Shown: positions 35,720 to 43,714 of the stretch, piece by piece | Layout of the letters: every line of letters starts with the position of its first letter | Numbering within the stretch: position 1 is the first letter of the stretch | Assembly: GCF_030464885.1 (NCBI RefSeq) | Contig: NZ_JALPRJ010000033.1 | Span: forward strand, 35,598 to 99,597 | Reading direction: 5' to 3' | Length of the DNA stretch: 64,000 bases | Source: Caballeronia sp. SEWSISQ10-4 2 | GTDB lineage: Bacteria; Pseudomonadota; Gammaproteobacteria; Burkholderiales; Burkholderiaceae | Position numbers and translations under genes: made by a program | Notes under the pieces: generated by a model | Told to the model about the DNA's origin: nothing | The model's input: only the letters and a program-made list of their open reading frames with translations | Database searches by the model: none

Positions 35720-37350
35720 GCCAAGTGGTGGAATTTGATTATGTGATTGGCGGAGCAGGCTCGGCCGGCTGCGTACTTGCGCGCCGGCTCGCCGATGCAG
35801 GCAATCGGGTGCTGCTGATCGAAGCGGGTCCACGCGACAACTCGTGGGTTATCCGTATGCCCGCAGGCCTGCGGTCGATTTTCGAGCCTGGCTCGCGATA
35901 CAACTACTGGTTTCAGACGGAACCGCAGAGGAATCTCGACAACCGATGTATCCAGCAACCTCGGGGCCGCGTCCTCGGCGGGTCCTCTTCGATTAACGGC
36001 ATGACCTGGCTTCGCGGCCACCCTCTCGACTATGACCGGTGGGAGCAGGAAGGAGCGACGGGCTGGGGATGGAAGAGCTGCTTGCCTTACTTCCGGAAGA
36101 TCGAGCGAAGTGCCGTCAAGAGCGCGTATCGAGGTACAGACGGGTTCATTCACGCCCAGCGCCAGGAGCATCTCTGCCCGCTCAACCAGGCCTTCCTCGA
36201 TGCAGGCGTCGAAGCCGGCTATCCACTCACCGACGACGTCAACGGATACCAGCAGGAGGGTGTGTCACGCTTCGAAATGAGTGTCGATCACGGTATTCGC
36301 AACAGCGCCTCATATGGCTATCTTCACTCGCGCAAGGACGACGGCAATCTGACGATCTGGACGCAGAGTACGCTCAAGCAGATCAATTTTGTCGGCAACA
36401 GAGCTACCGGATTTAAGGTGGTGCATGGTGACTCCGTCGTGAACGTCATTGCCCGCAAGGAGACGTTGTTATGCGCAGGCGTTTTCGGCTCACCGCAACT
36501 GCTGATGCTGTCAGGAATAGGACCGGGCGAGCATCTTAAAGACAAGGGCATAGACGTGAGAATCGATTTACCCGGCGTTGGACAAAACCTGCAGGACCAC
36601 CTGGAATGCCACATCCAGATCGAGACAAGAGAACCTGTCTCGCTCAACCGCGAACTCCAGTTGCACAGGATGTTACTCGCTGGAGTTCAGTGGTTCGGGT
36701 TTAAGTCCGGCGTTGCGTCCGTAAACCAGTGCCATGTCGGAGCCTTTCTGAAAAGCGCCGATTGCATCGAACACCCGGACATCCAGTTCCACTTCTTCCC
36801 TGTGTTCTTCAACAAGGACTGGATTCCCACCAGGCAAACGAATGGGTATCGCATCGGCGTTGGTCCAATGCGCCCAACCAGTCGCGGACAGGTCCGATTG
36901 AAGGCAAGGGAAGCTGAGGACCCGCTTTCAATTGATCCAAACTACATGGATACCGAGGAAGACTGGCGAGTCATGCGCGAGTCTGTGCGTCTTGGACTAC
37001 TGTTCTCCCGGCAACCTGCTTTTCGTCGTTTTCATTACCGCGAGGACATGCCGGGCGTTGATGTAAGCGGGACCGCCGCCCTTGACGAGTTCATCAAGAT
37101 GGATGCATCGAGTGCGTACCACCCATGCGGAACGTGCAAGATCGGCGCGAAGAACGACCGGTCGGCAGTCGTTGGGCCAGATTTGAAGGTGCGGGGCGTG
37201 GAGAGACTGCGCGTCATCGACGCATCGGTCATGCCTTCTGTCCCCAGTGCAAACATTAACGCCGCAACCATCATGTTGGCGGAACGGGCGAGCGACATCG
37301 TGCTCGGACGCCGATCATTGCGACCCGAAGCCTTGAAGTTTGTTGCATGA
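35716..37350 (+). CDS. GMC-family FAD oxidoreductase (choline dehydrogenase-like)
   Basis: This 544-residue flavoprotein has the Rossmann motif YVIGGAGSAGCVLARRLAD (about 8-26) and GMC signature 1 (RGRVLGGSSSINGMTWLRG). GMC signature 2 lies around CAGVFGSPQLLMLSGIGP. The C-terminal segment YHPCGTCKIG to NINAATIMLAERA includes the active-site His of YHPCGTC and the Asn of the NIN tripeptide. Choline dehydrogenases and DddA (3-hydroxypropionate oxidase of DMSP pathways) are both in this family; sequence alone does not choose. It is coupled to the cupin, followed 93 bp later by the binding-protein gene, and divergent from the DddP-like gene. Confidence 0.88.
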   Translation: MSQVVEFDYVIGGAGSAGCVLARRLADAGNRVLLIEAGPRDNSWVIRMPAGLRSIFEPGSRYNYWFQTEPQRNLDNRCIQQPRGRVLGGSSSINGMTWLRGHPLDYDRWEQEGATGWGWKSCLPYFRKIERSAVKSAYRGTDGFIHAQRQEHLCPLNQAFLDAGVEAGYPLTDDVNGYQQEGVSRFEMSVDHGIRNSASYGYLHSRKDDGNLTIWTQSTLKQINFVGNRATGFKVVHGDSVVNVIARKETLLCAGVFGSPQLLMLSGIGPGEHLKDKGIDVRIDLPGVGQNLQDHLECHIQIETREPVSLNRELQLHRMLLAGVQWFGFKSGVASVNQCHVGAFLKSADCIEHPDIQFHFFPVFFNKDWIPTRQTNGYRIGVGPMRPTSRGQVRLKAREAEDPLSIDPNYMDTEEDWRVMRESVRLGLLFSRQPAFRRFHYREDMPGVDVSGTAALDEFIKMDASSAYHPCGTCKIGAKNDRSAVVGPDLKVRGVERLRVIDASVMPSVPSANINAATIMLAERASDIVLGRRSLRPEALKFVA

Positions 37351-37443
37351 CTCGAAGCGGATCGCCGCGAGAAATGAACTGACCCGGTACTTCGCCACTT
37401 TCGTAACGCCCCAATAACCTTTTAATACGGAACTTCGAAGAAA

Positions 37444-38301
37444 ATGTTCAAACTGCTCAAGTTTCTCATCCCCGTCGTATTCCTTTTGACAGGAATGACC
37501 ACGGCTAGTGCGGACGATAAAACGATCACCATTGGCGTGAACAACTGGGCCGAAAACATCGCCGTTGCGAACCTCTGGAAGATTCTTCTCGGCGAAAAGG
37601 GTTATGACGTGCGACTGCAGAATGCGGACAAAGCGCTCATCTACAACGGCGTAGCCCAGGGGAAAATTGACTTCACCTTCGAGGTGTGGCTGCCGACACT
37701 GGACAAGCCTCCCTACGATAAGGTCAAGGACAGAGTCGCCCTGATCGGACCGTGGTTCAAGGAAGCGAATCTGGGTCTAGTCGTTCCGGACTATGTGACG
37801 ATCGACAGCATTGAGCAACTCAACGCCAACAAGAGTCTGTTTGCTTCGAGCGGCCAGCCGAAAATTATCGGCATCGACTCCGGGAGCAGCCTCATGCAGG
37901 AAACGGAGAAAGCCAAGACGGCCTACGCACTCAACTACGATGTTCAGGCGTCGTCTGAGTCGGCAATGATCCTGTCGTTGGAGCGCGCGGAACAGAGGAA
38001 GGAACCGATTGTCGTGACTCTCTGGAAACCGCATTGGATCTGGTCCAAATACAAGCTCAAGTACCTGAAGGATCCGAAGGGCGTGTACGGCTCCGCTGAT
38101 TCGATCTACGGGATTGAAACGCAAACATTCAAGAAGCAGCACCCCGACGTGGAGCGGTGGTTACAGCAGTGGAAGATGGACGACAATTCGCTCGGTACCT
38201 TGATGTCGGAAATCATCAAGCAAGGCGCGTCGACTCCGGAAAAGGGCACGAAGGTCTGGGTTGATGCCAACCGGCCTTTGATCCAGCAGTGGATGCACTG
38301 A
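37444..38301 (+). CDS. Glycine betaine/proline-type ABC substrate-binding protein (OpuAC family)
   Basis: A 285-residue periplasmic protein with a Sec signal peptide (KLLKFLIPVVFLLTGMTTAS, likely cut after A23) and an OpuAC/ProX-like fold. Three Trp-containing segments (NNWAEN, EVWLPT, LWKPHW) are placed like the aromatic cage that binds quaternary ammonium or sulfonium groups. No permease or ATPase gene adjoins it, so it must use components from elsewhere or act as a stand-alone binding protein. It follows the GMC gene on the same strand. Confidence 0.88.
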   Translation: MFKLLKFLIPVVFLLTGMTTASADDKTITIGVNNWAENIAVANLWKILLGEKGYDVRLQNADKALIYNGVAQGKIDFTFEVWLPTLDKPPYDKVKDRVALIGPWFKEANLGLVVPDYVTIDSIEQLNANKSLFASSGQPKIIGIDSGSSLMQETEKAKTAYALNYDVQASSESAMILSLERAEQRKEPIVVTLWKPHWIWSKYKLKYLKDPKGVYGSADSIYGIETQTFKKQHPDVERWLQQWKMDDNSLGTLMSEIIKQGASTPEKGTKVWVDANRPLIQQWMH

Positions 38302-38467
38302 CCATCGGTCGCTTCTGTAGCAGTAAGGACACTTTCCCAAGGTTCCTCTTGCGCAACGGCGTTTCGAACGAAAGAAGCGCGTATCTGTGATGATGAGCCG
38401 TCTGATTGCGGTGGGAATACGGGCGGAAGCATAATCGGGTCATCTCGGTTTGGGACGGAGCTAGGCA

Positions 38468-39349
38468 ATGCGACGAGGAAAGCTCGACCTTAACGTACTG
38501 GAGACGTATGTAACGGTTTGCCTCTCAGGTAGTCTCAAAAGCGCCGCCGAGCATCTTTTCCTGACGCAGTCGGCTGTGAGCATGCAAATCAAGCGACTTG
38601 AGGAGTGTGTTCAGCAACGACTGCTTGAGCGCAATAATCAAAATCTGCGCGTTACCCCTGCGGGCGAGCGTATGCTCGCGCACGCCCGCGCGCTGCTTCG
38701 GCTCGAAAACGCGGCGCTGAATGAGTTCCTGAGTGAGCCGATTGCTGGAGAAATTCGAATAGGGGTACCTGCCGACTACGCGCCTGCGCTCTTATCTTCT
38801 GCGTTACCTTATCTCCACGATAACTTCCCGGCGGTTGTCCCGTCGGTAGAGTGCGATTTGAGTCGAAAACTGCGGCGAAAACTGGAGAGCAACGAACTAG
38901 ACCTTGCTATCCTGACGCAGGATGTGGACATTGATTCCGGACTTCCGTTATGGGAAGAGAGGCTCGTCTGGGCTGAACCGGTGCAGACCGAGCAGGTCGC
39001 GGACAGCTACATGGCTGTTGGCCTCCTCGACGTCGACTGCGTCATTCGAGACATGACCTTACGGCTTGCAGCCCAGCACGCGCCACTTCATCGAATTGCA
39101 TTTCGTTCAGGCAATCTCTCGAGCATCGTATCGGCGGTCGAGAACGGCTTCTGTTCATCCCTCCTTCCTCAAAGCGCACTGAGCCCCGGCTCAGGCTCTT
39201 TCAACAAACTTAAAATTACGCCAGTCGGTGACCACCTCAGGATTCGACTCGCAATCTCGAGCGACAAAAAGCCGGGATTGGATTCAATCGCCGAGTTCCT
39301 TCAGACTCAACTCCTGCTTTCGGCTCGGAGAAACGAGACCAACCCTTGA
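38468..39349 (+). CDS. LysR-family transcriptional regulator
   Basis: A 293-residue LTTR. The winged helix-turn-helix is at residues 5-65 (LNVLETYVTVCLSGSLKSAA, LTQSAVSMQIKRLEE) and the effector domain starts near IAGEIRIGVPADYAP. It lies 166 bp after the binding-protein gene in the same direction, not divergent, and is the only regulator of the block. It is therefore the best candidate for controlling the DddP-like/GMC/SBP genes; DMSP genes are LysR-controlled in several bacteria. The effector is unknown. Confidence 0.9.
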   Translation: MRRGKLDLNVLETYVTVCLSGSLKSAAEHLFLTQSAVSMQIKRLEECVQQRLLERNNQNLRVTPAGERMLAHARALLRLENAALNEFLSEPIAGEIRIGVPADYAPALLSSALPYLHDNFPAVVPSVECDLSRKLRRKLESNELDLAILTQDVDIDSGLPLWEERLVWAEPVQTEQVADSYMAVGLLDVDCVIRDMTLRLAAQHAPLHRIAFRSGNLSSIVSAVENGFCSSLLPQSALSPGSGSFNKLKITPVGDHLRIRLAISSDKKPGLDSIAEFLQTQLLLSARRNETNP

Positions 39350-39641
39350 GGGTAAGGTGAAGTGCTTGTGCCATAAAGTACATTTCTGAACCCCGTCTCA
39401 TGAGCAATCTGAGTCCCTGGATTGTTCATGATGGGGTCGCGCGTGACCCAAATCTGACGACTGAAGACGCCGCTTGTTGAAGTAAAGAAGCCATTCGAGC
39501 GACCACGCCTTTGATCAATCCTATGTCCGTAGATGGCCGATCGCGGTCCGACGCCGAACGTCGCAACTCGACCCGCAAGAGCCGTTCACAACGTCGAAGA
39601 GCGGCCATTCACGCAGCAAATCCGACCAAGCTGTCTGCTGC
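39350..39641. other. 292-bp non-coding stretch
   Basis: No gene. It contains the right copy of the 20-bp repeat at 39568-39587. Confidence 0.5.
39568..39587 (+). repeat. 20-bp repeat, right copy
   Basis: TCGACCCGCAAGAGCCGTTC differs from the copy at 33656-33675 at one position. Confidence 0.6.
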
Positions 39642-40103
39642 TTACTCCCGTGCGTCAAACTCAACTCTCACCGTGCCCGTTGCGTCAATTTTCCTCAGCC
39701 TCACGGTCGCCGGCAGCGCGGCCGTACTGTTTATTGAGAACGACACGCGCAGAGCATTGCTGCTCATCCAAGCAATCTTGGGCGAGAAGCCGTGATCGGC
39801 GAAATCATCGCATTCACCCGAATAGACACCGTATTTAGAGGCGGGGCTCGCTTGCCCGGCGTCCACAGAAGCTGGCACAACCAGCAAAGCTTGATGGCAA
39901 TACGGTGAAATACCTCCGCCACCTGCCCACGTGAGTAGTTCGGCACGGTAGCGACCGTCGGGTGACGGGAACGACTGGAGCGCGTCGGGCTTCGGTTCCT
40001 CGGTGGTCTTGATCTTGTGCAGGACGAATCCCATCACGCCGTACATCCCAACGAGGCTCAACGCGATCACTATGATGCGTCTCAACCAACGTAACAATCT
40101 CAA
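39642..40103 (-). CDS. Hypothetical membrane-anchored protein
   Basis: About 153 residues from a TTG start with CAGGGGC upstream. One N-terminal membrane helix (RIIVIALSLVGMYGVMGFVL) precedes a soluble domain (SPDGRYRAELLTWAGGGGIS, IAWMSSNALRVSFSINST). The domain layout suggests a periplasmic or extracytoplasmic protein. I do not recognise the family. The start is uncertain; the frame stays open to 40259 but that part reads poorly. It is isolated between accessory genes. Confidence 0.5.
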   Translation of the reverse strand: MRLLRWLRRIIVIALSLVGMYGVMGFVLHKIKTTEEPKPDALQSFPSPDGRYRAELLTWAGGGGISPYCHQALLVVPASVDAGQASPASKYGVYSGECDDFADHGFSPKIAWMSSNALRVSFSINSTAALPATVRLRKIDATGTVRVEFDARE

Positions 40104-40314
40104 TATTTGCCCCTGAGTTGAGTAACCTGGCTCGGCTTTTTTAGAAAGCAGGCGGCAATTGTCAACGATCCAGACTTGTCTGTCGAATGTCCCAAACTGG
40201 CCGCTCTGTGCCTCTCGCGATCGGCACCAGTTGAGCCATACCGACCAATCGATGCACATGCGGCGGCCGGCGCATAATTGCTCGGGTAATTGATCTTAAG
40301 ACAAAAATTCGCCC

Positions 40315-40885
40315 ATGATATTCGAGACGGCCGAGACGACGATGTGGTGGCTGGTGCAGCTCTATACAGGTCGAGCTGGATACCAGCGGGGCGTGAAAGC
40401 CGAAGGACTATCGGCGAGCTCTCCGGTCATCGACTGCTCAGGATGGACTGGGTTGCTTCTCACGAAAGCAATGCAAGCGGAAAACCGCGCGTCTGGCCAC
40501 GCAGTGTTTTGGGGCCGCCGACATGCAGTCTGTGCAGACGTGGTCGGATCGGATCATCCACGAGATTGAGAGCCGGACAGGATTCATTCTTGAGGGGCGA
40601 GAGATCACTGCCATTAGCCTCCCGCGTTGCGCCACCATTGGGCTGAAAATGGGAGAGCCCGCCTGGGCGAGTAACCATCCCCGTCCACGCGGCATCACGC
40701 ACATTGTTCAGGTCGTTCGTCGCCCGGAGGACGATGCCCCGTTTGTCTCCGAAGCCTTCGGTGATTCGGTCTCACCCGGAATAAGTCTCACGCCGCTCAG
40801 AGAGTGGCTCGCCCTTTCACAGCCGCATCTCCGCGCCGGCGAAATGTGGGCCGTCGACCCGTTCCGGTTGGCCTCAAATAATTGA
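40315..40885 (+). pseudogene. Papain-fold-like (NlpC/P60-type?) protein gene with a frameshift
   Basis: The N-terminal frame (MIFETAETTMWWLVQLYTGR to PVIDCSGWTGLLLTKAM) and the C-terminal frame (VQTWSDRIIHEIESRTGFIL to GEMWAVDPFRL) form one continuous protein of about 190 residues if a single T is removed from TTTTGGGG near 40510. DCSGW and GITHIVQVV are placed like the Cys and His of NlpC/P60-type peptidases, but that assignment is tentative. As written, the gene is broken. A homopolymer error in the sequence is possible. Confidence 0.6.
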
Positions 40886-41021
40886 ACGACCTTCTCGAAC
40901 GTCTCGCCGTGGCCGGACACTGACGGACAGACTGAAGATGGGGGGTATGGACAAACTCTGCTTAAACAGCGAATAAAAACGGGCCTGCCATGGACATCTT
41001 GTATTGGGGCGAGTGCAAAGC

Positions 41022-41360
41022 TCAGTGGGGCCGCCGCGCATGTCCATACCGATCACCTAACCGGTAACACGGTATCAGGCAGAGCTGCAGATTCTTCCAC
41101 GCGCCACTGTAGCTTCGCTTTTCGCCTACGCTTTCAGCGCGTGCGTTCATGGTGTCGAAAAGCTTCACGCCCGGTGGAATATGCTTGCGTGGCACCATGC
41201 CAAAGGTGGCAGGATCGGTTCGCCGCTCCACGCCGTCAATTCGCAGGATCGGCGCGACGTAGTCTTTCCACGTCTCAGGTGGATAATCAAACTTCGGACG
41301 TGGAAATTCGCTGAATGCCTCGAAATCGATTTCTTTAGACGGATCGTAGTTTGCGCACAT
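41022..41360 (-). pseudogene. SRAP-family (YedK-like) protein, truncated
   Basis: The frame begins MCANYDPSKEIDFEAFSEFP with the conserved Cys2 that crosslinks abasic sites. It continues through DYVAPILRIDG, FGMVPRKHI and the NARAESVGEKRSYSGAWKN block of SOS-response-associated peptidases. After QLCLIPC (where VEAIYEPN would follow) homology ends and the frame stops 15 residues on. Normal SRAP proteins are about 220 residues, so the C-terminal half with the catalytic His is missing. A very strong Shine-Dalgarno (GCAGGAGG) remains. Confidence 0.7.
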
Positions 41361-41417
41361 GGGCCACCTCCTGCACTAATGATAGCGCTGAGTAAGGCCG
41401 TTTTTGGGAGAGAGCTC

Positions 41418-41808
41418 ATGGACCCGACAGACCTTCCAGACGCAACCCTCGACTGCTGGGTCGAACGAGCGGAACTGCTCCGTCTAAATCCGCGCGCGTC
41501 CGCAGCCGATATCGCTAGCATTTCCCACTGGCCGCGATACACGCTGAATCCCGAACTGGCAGAGCCAATTATCGAGCGCGAACAGATCGTCATCGATGAG
41601 ATCGATGATCCGGGGCGCGGAATTGTTTTTTTTTGCACGTCGGCCGTATGCCGACCCAGTTTCGATCTTCGTAGACGACCGTCTGTCACACGGCGATACC
41701 TATCTCGACGCGGCCATGATCTGCTACATCGCGTCGGTCTTTGGGCCAGAAGTTGAATATCAACTCCTCTGGGATGACGGAACGTGTCGTTATGAGCCGT
41801 ACGAATAG
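41418..41808 (+). pseudogene. NinX-like (DUF2591) protein gene with a poly-T frameshift
   Basis: The first frame (MDPTDLPDATLDCWVERAEL, then PELAEPIIEREQIVIDEIDD) runs to a nine-T tract at 41626-41634. The second frame continues with YADPVSIFVDDRLSHGDTYL and AAMICYIASVFGPEVEY. Together they give a roughly 125-residue protein like the phage-associated DUF2591/NinX family. GGGAGAGAG precedes the ATG. It is the second gene in 1.3 kb broken at a homopolymer. Confidence 0.6.
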
Positions 41809-42128
41809 TTTGGCGCAGAAAATACGTCGTCGACGGCCAGCACCCGTTCGTCCGTTGTTACCGTCGTCGCACACGTGTCGCCCATGACGCGAAGGCCTAG
41901 CCGCTCGGTCATCGAGATCCCCACGCCAACCACCTTGATGCCGAACACGATTGTTCCTTGACCTCCAACTCCATGTGCACCCCGTTCGGTCGTCGTGTAT
42001 CCCGCGTGCCCAATTCCGGCACCTTATGTGTTTGCCCACATAAGGTACCGTAAGATGATCACGTTACCTTTGGCTTCCCGCCGTCGCCACCGATTGGCTC
42101 AGAGGTCAAAAACGTAGTGCAGATTTCT
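41809..42128. other. 320-bp region with a perfect inverted repeat
   Basis: No gene is supported, although a 40-codon minus-strand frame ending at 41790 is protein-like. It contains the 10-6-10 palindrome listed next. Confidence 0.5.
42021..42046. repeat. Perfect 26-bp inverted repeat
   Basis: ACCTTATGTG, TTTGCC, CACATAAGGT: two exact 10-bp arms with a six-base centre and no T tail. The geometry resembles a tyrosine-recombinase core site or an operator more than a terminator. It lies between the broken genes and the end of the CDI cassettes. Confidence 0.75.
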
Positions 42129-42461
42129 TCAGCAATCTGTAACCAACGACTGCCCCGGCGCTGTCCATGCTATCCGCCGATACTTTCCAGCGAGCATTCC
42201 TTGATCGCGAAGATGCTCAAATACGTCCGCCGGGCACCAATCAGGACCAGCGGAGAAACATATATCTTCATCGCGCAGTAGCGAGAACAACTGCGCCTTT
42301 TCCGTCTGACTCGAGACAGTCGTCGAAAGTAACTGTGGCGTCGAGCCAATCACAGCACTGAACCCTAGTGCATTGAGCCTACCCAAGATCGCCTCGTCGA
42401 TAAGCTGCACTACGACCCGCGACGACGCTGCCTCTGAAACAAATGCTTTCACGCGTTGCAT
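42129..42461 (-). CDS. Candidate CDI immunity protein (cassette 1, most distal)
   Basis: A 110-residue acidic-to-neutral soluble protein (MQRVKAFVSEAASSRVVVQL) directly downstream of the distal orphan toxin, which is the only reason to call it an immunity protein. It has no recognised family or membrane segment. Two starts are possible. GTG 42473 overlaps the stop of the frame-corrected toxin as GTGA. ATG 42461 has GAGAAC at normal spacing. Confidence 0.6.
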   Translation of the reverse strand: MQRVKAFVSEAASSRVVVQLIDEAILGRLNALGFSAVIGSTPQLLSTTVSSQTEKAQLFSLLRDEDICFSAGPDWCPADVFEHLRDQGMLAGKYRRIAWTAPGQSLVTDC

Positions 42462-42469
42462 TGCGGTTC

Positions 42470-43414
42470 TCACTTTACTTTAACCGTAGCAATTGTTTTA
42501 ACGTTCCCCGAATCTGTGGTCGAGATTGGCTCAATAACCATTTCCGGCCCTCCCCCAGGGAGATGCTGACCGCCGCCTTGGAAGTACTGGTTTCCTTCCA
42601 ATGGACTTTGAGGAGATATGCCTGTGATTCCGTCCACTTGACGCACTTTAAACCCATCGCCAACGAACCCGGCTGCAATCCCATCGCCTGTTCAACTTGA
42701 GCCGCTTGCGAACTTGTTATCGAGGTTTCACCTCCCAAGTTTAACGACCCCGGTATGCCTGTGATCGCCTGTTGGTCTGTTATGTAAGTTCCGTTTCGAC
42801 CAATACTGGCATAGCTGTCCCAACTGGTTGGGCTTACGTTGAAACCTGTATTCGCGTCGAGCATCGCGGCCTGCCGCTGTTGTGCCGCTAGAACCGTATC
42901 CGAAATAGGCGTTGACGTTGTACTAGATAAGCTAGATGTCGCAAGCTCTCCCAGCCCACCAAGACCGTACAATTCCCCAATGCCACCAATCGTTTGGTTG
43001 CTATACGAGAAATACCGCGTGAAACTGTCACTGCCCGGAAACGAGAATGTCGCCGCGTTCAGTGCTGTGTTTCCAACGCCCTTAAGCAAATCAAGATTCG
43101 TCGACGAGTCCATCGCAGGAACACCAGCGCCCGCGTTCATTGCGTTATCGATGCCCTTCAACACGTTGGCGGCGAACGCTGACAAAGCCTTGCCGCACGA
43201 GTTGTGATCGCAGAAGTTATTCAGTGTCTCGTTTTCGGCCGCTGTCATCGCCCCCTGGACGTCGTAACCGAGCGCCCCAGCCACAGTGCCGCTTGCGATC
43301 ATCGAGATCGCCGTCATCGCAGCAGGGCTGAGCTGCCCGTTCGTCGCGCTGCTGACTAACGGATTCAATCCTGCACTCACGGCCCCGCCAATGGCACCAC
43401 CACCGCAGTACCCA
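42470..43414 (-). pseudogene. Orphan CdiA-CT toxin cassette 1, with a frame switch at a slippery heptamer
   Basis: It lacks its own start. It begins at the junction sequence (YCGGGAIGGAVSAGLNPLV), passes the pretoxin motif AAENETLNN and ends in a toxin domain (GFNVSPTSWDSYASIGRNGT, SSQAAQVEQAMGLQPGSLAM). In the zero frame it continues to a TAA at 42475, but the -1 frame from 42655 reads KVRQVDGITGISPQSPLEGN, YFQGGGQHLPGGGPEMVIEP and ends at 42470 overlapping the immunity GTG. The -1 frame clearly matches the toxin style. The switch falls on GGGTTTA (42655-42649) in zero-frame phase G-GGT-TTA. It is either a one-base deletion or programmed frameshifting. Its activity class is not identified. 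Confidence 0.7.
43381..43400 (-). repeat. CDI cassette junction repeat, copy 1
   Basis: Plus-strand GGCCCCGCCAATGGCACCAC encodes AIGGA on the minus strand at the start of orphan cassette 1. Related copies lie at 44681, 45587 and 46701. Confidence 0.85.
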
Positions 43415-43702
43415 TCACTCTTTTTTACCTCGCGCTCCGATAGACGAGACAAAAACGCATGCAACAACCAGCAACCCACAACCTAACGGCGCAAGAATCC
43501 CCGTCGGTGTCAGCAACCTAGCAAGAAAGATCGTACAACCTTCATGCAAGCCGCTAGCCCTTACCAAGGCAGCAAAGCAGACGACGTATATCGCCGTAAT
43601 TACTACACTAAAGATGGTTACATAACGAAATCTTGTGGCGAAGCGGGCAACGATAGGCCCGAATAGTCCGTTTAAGATTCCATGATAAATATTGTCATGC
43701 AT
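43415..43702 (-). CDS. Candidate CDI immunity protein (cassette 2), membrane protein
   Basis: A 95-residue protein with two strong hydrophobic segments (VTIFSVVITAIYVVCFAALV and ILAPLGCGLLVVACVFVSSI) and a basic tail (GARGKKE). It starts at ATG 43702, five bases after GGTGAGG and immediately behind the stop of toxin 2. An inner-membrane immunity protein suggests that toxin 2 acts on or through the membrane. The pairing is inferred from position. Confidence 0.6.
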   Translation of the reverse strand: MHDNIYHGILNGLFGPIVARFATRFRYVTIFSVVITAIYVVCFAALVRASGLHEGCTIFLARLLTPTGILAPLGCGLLVVACVFVSSIGARGKKE

Positions 43703-43714
43703 TGCATACCTCAC

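Noticed and set aside
41790..41912. Minus-strand 40-codon frame (MTERLGLRVMGDT)
   Set aside because: It is too short, has no partner sequence and overlaps the NinX-like gene. It is kept only as a note in the gap entry.
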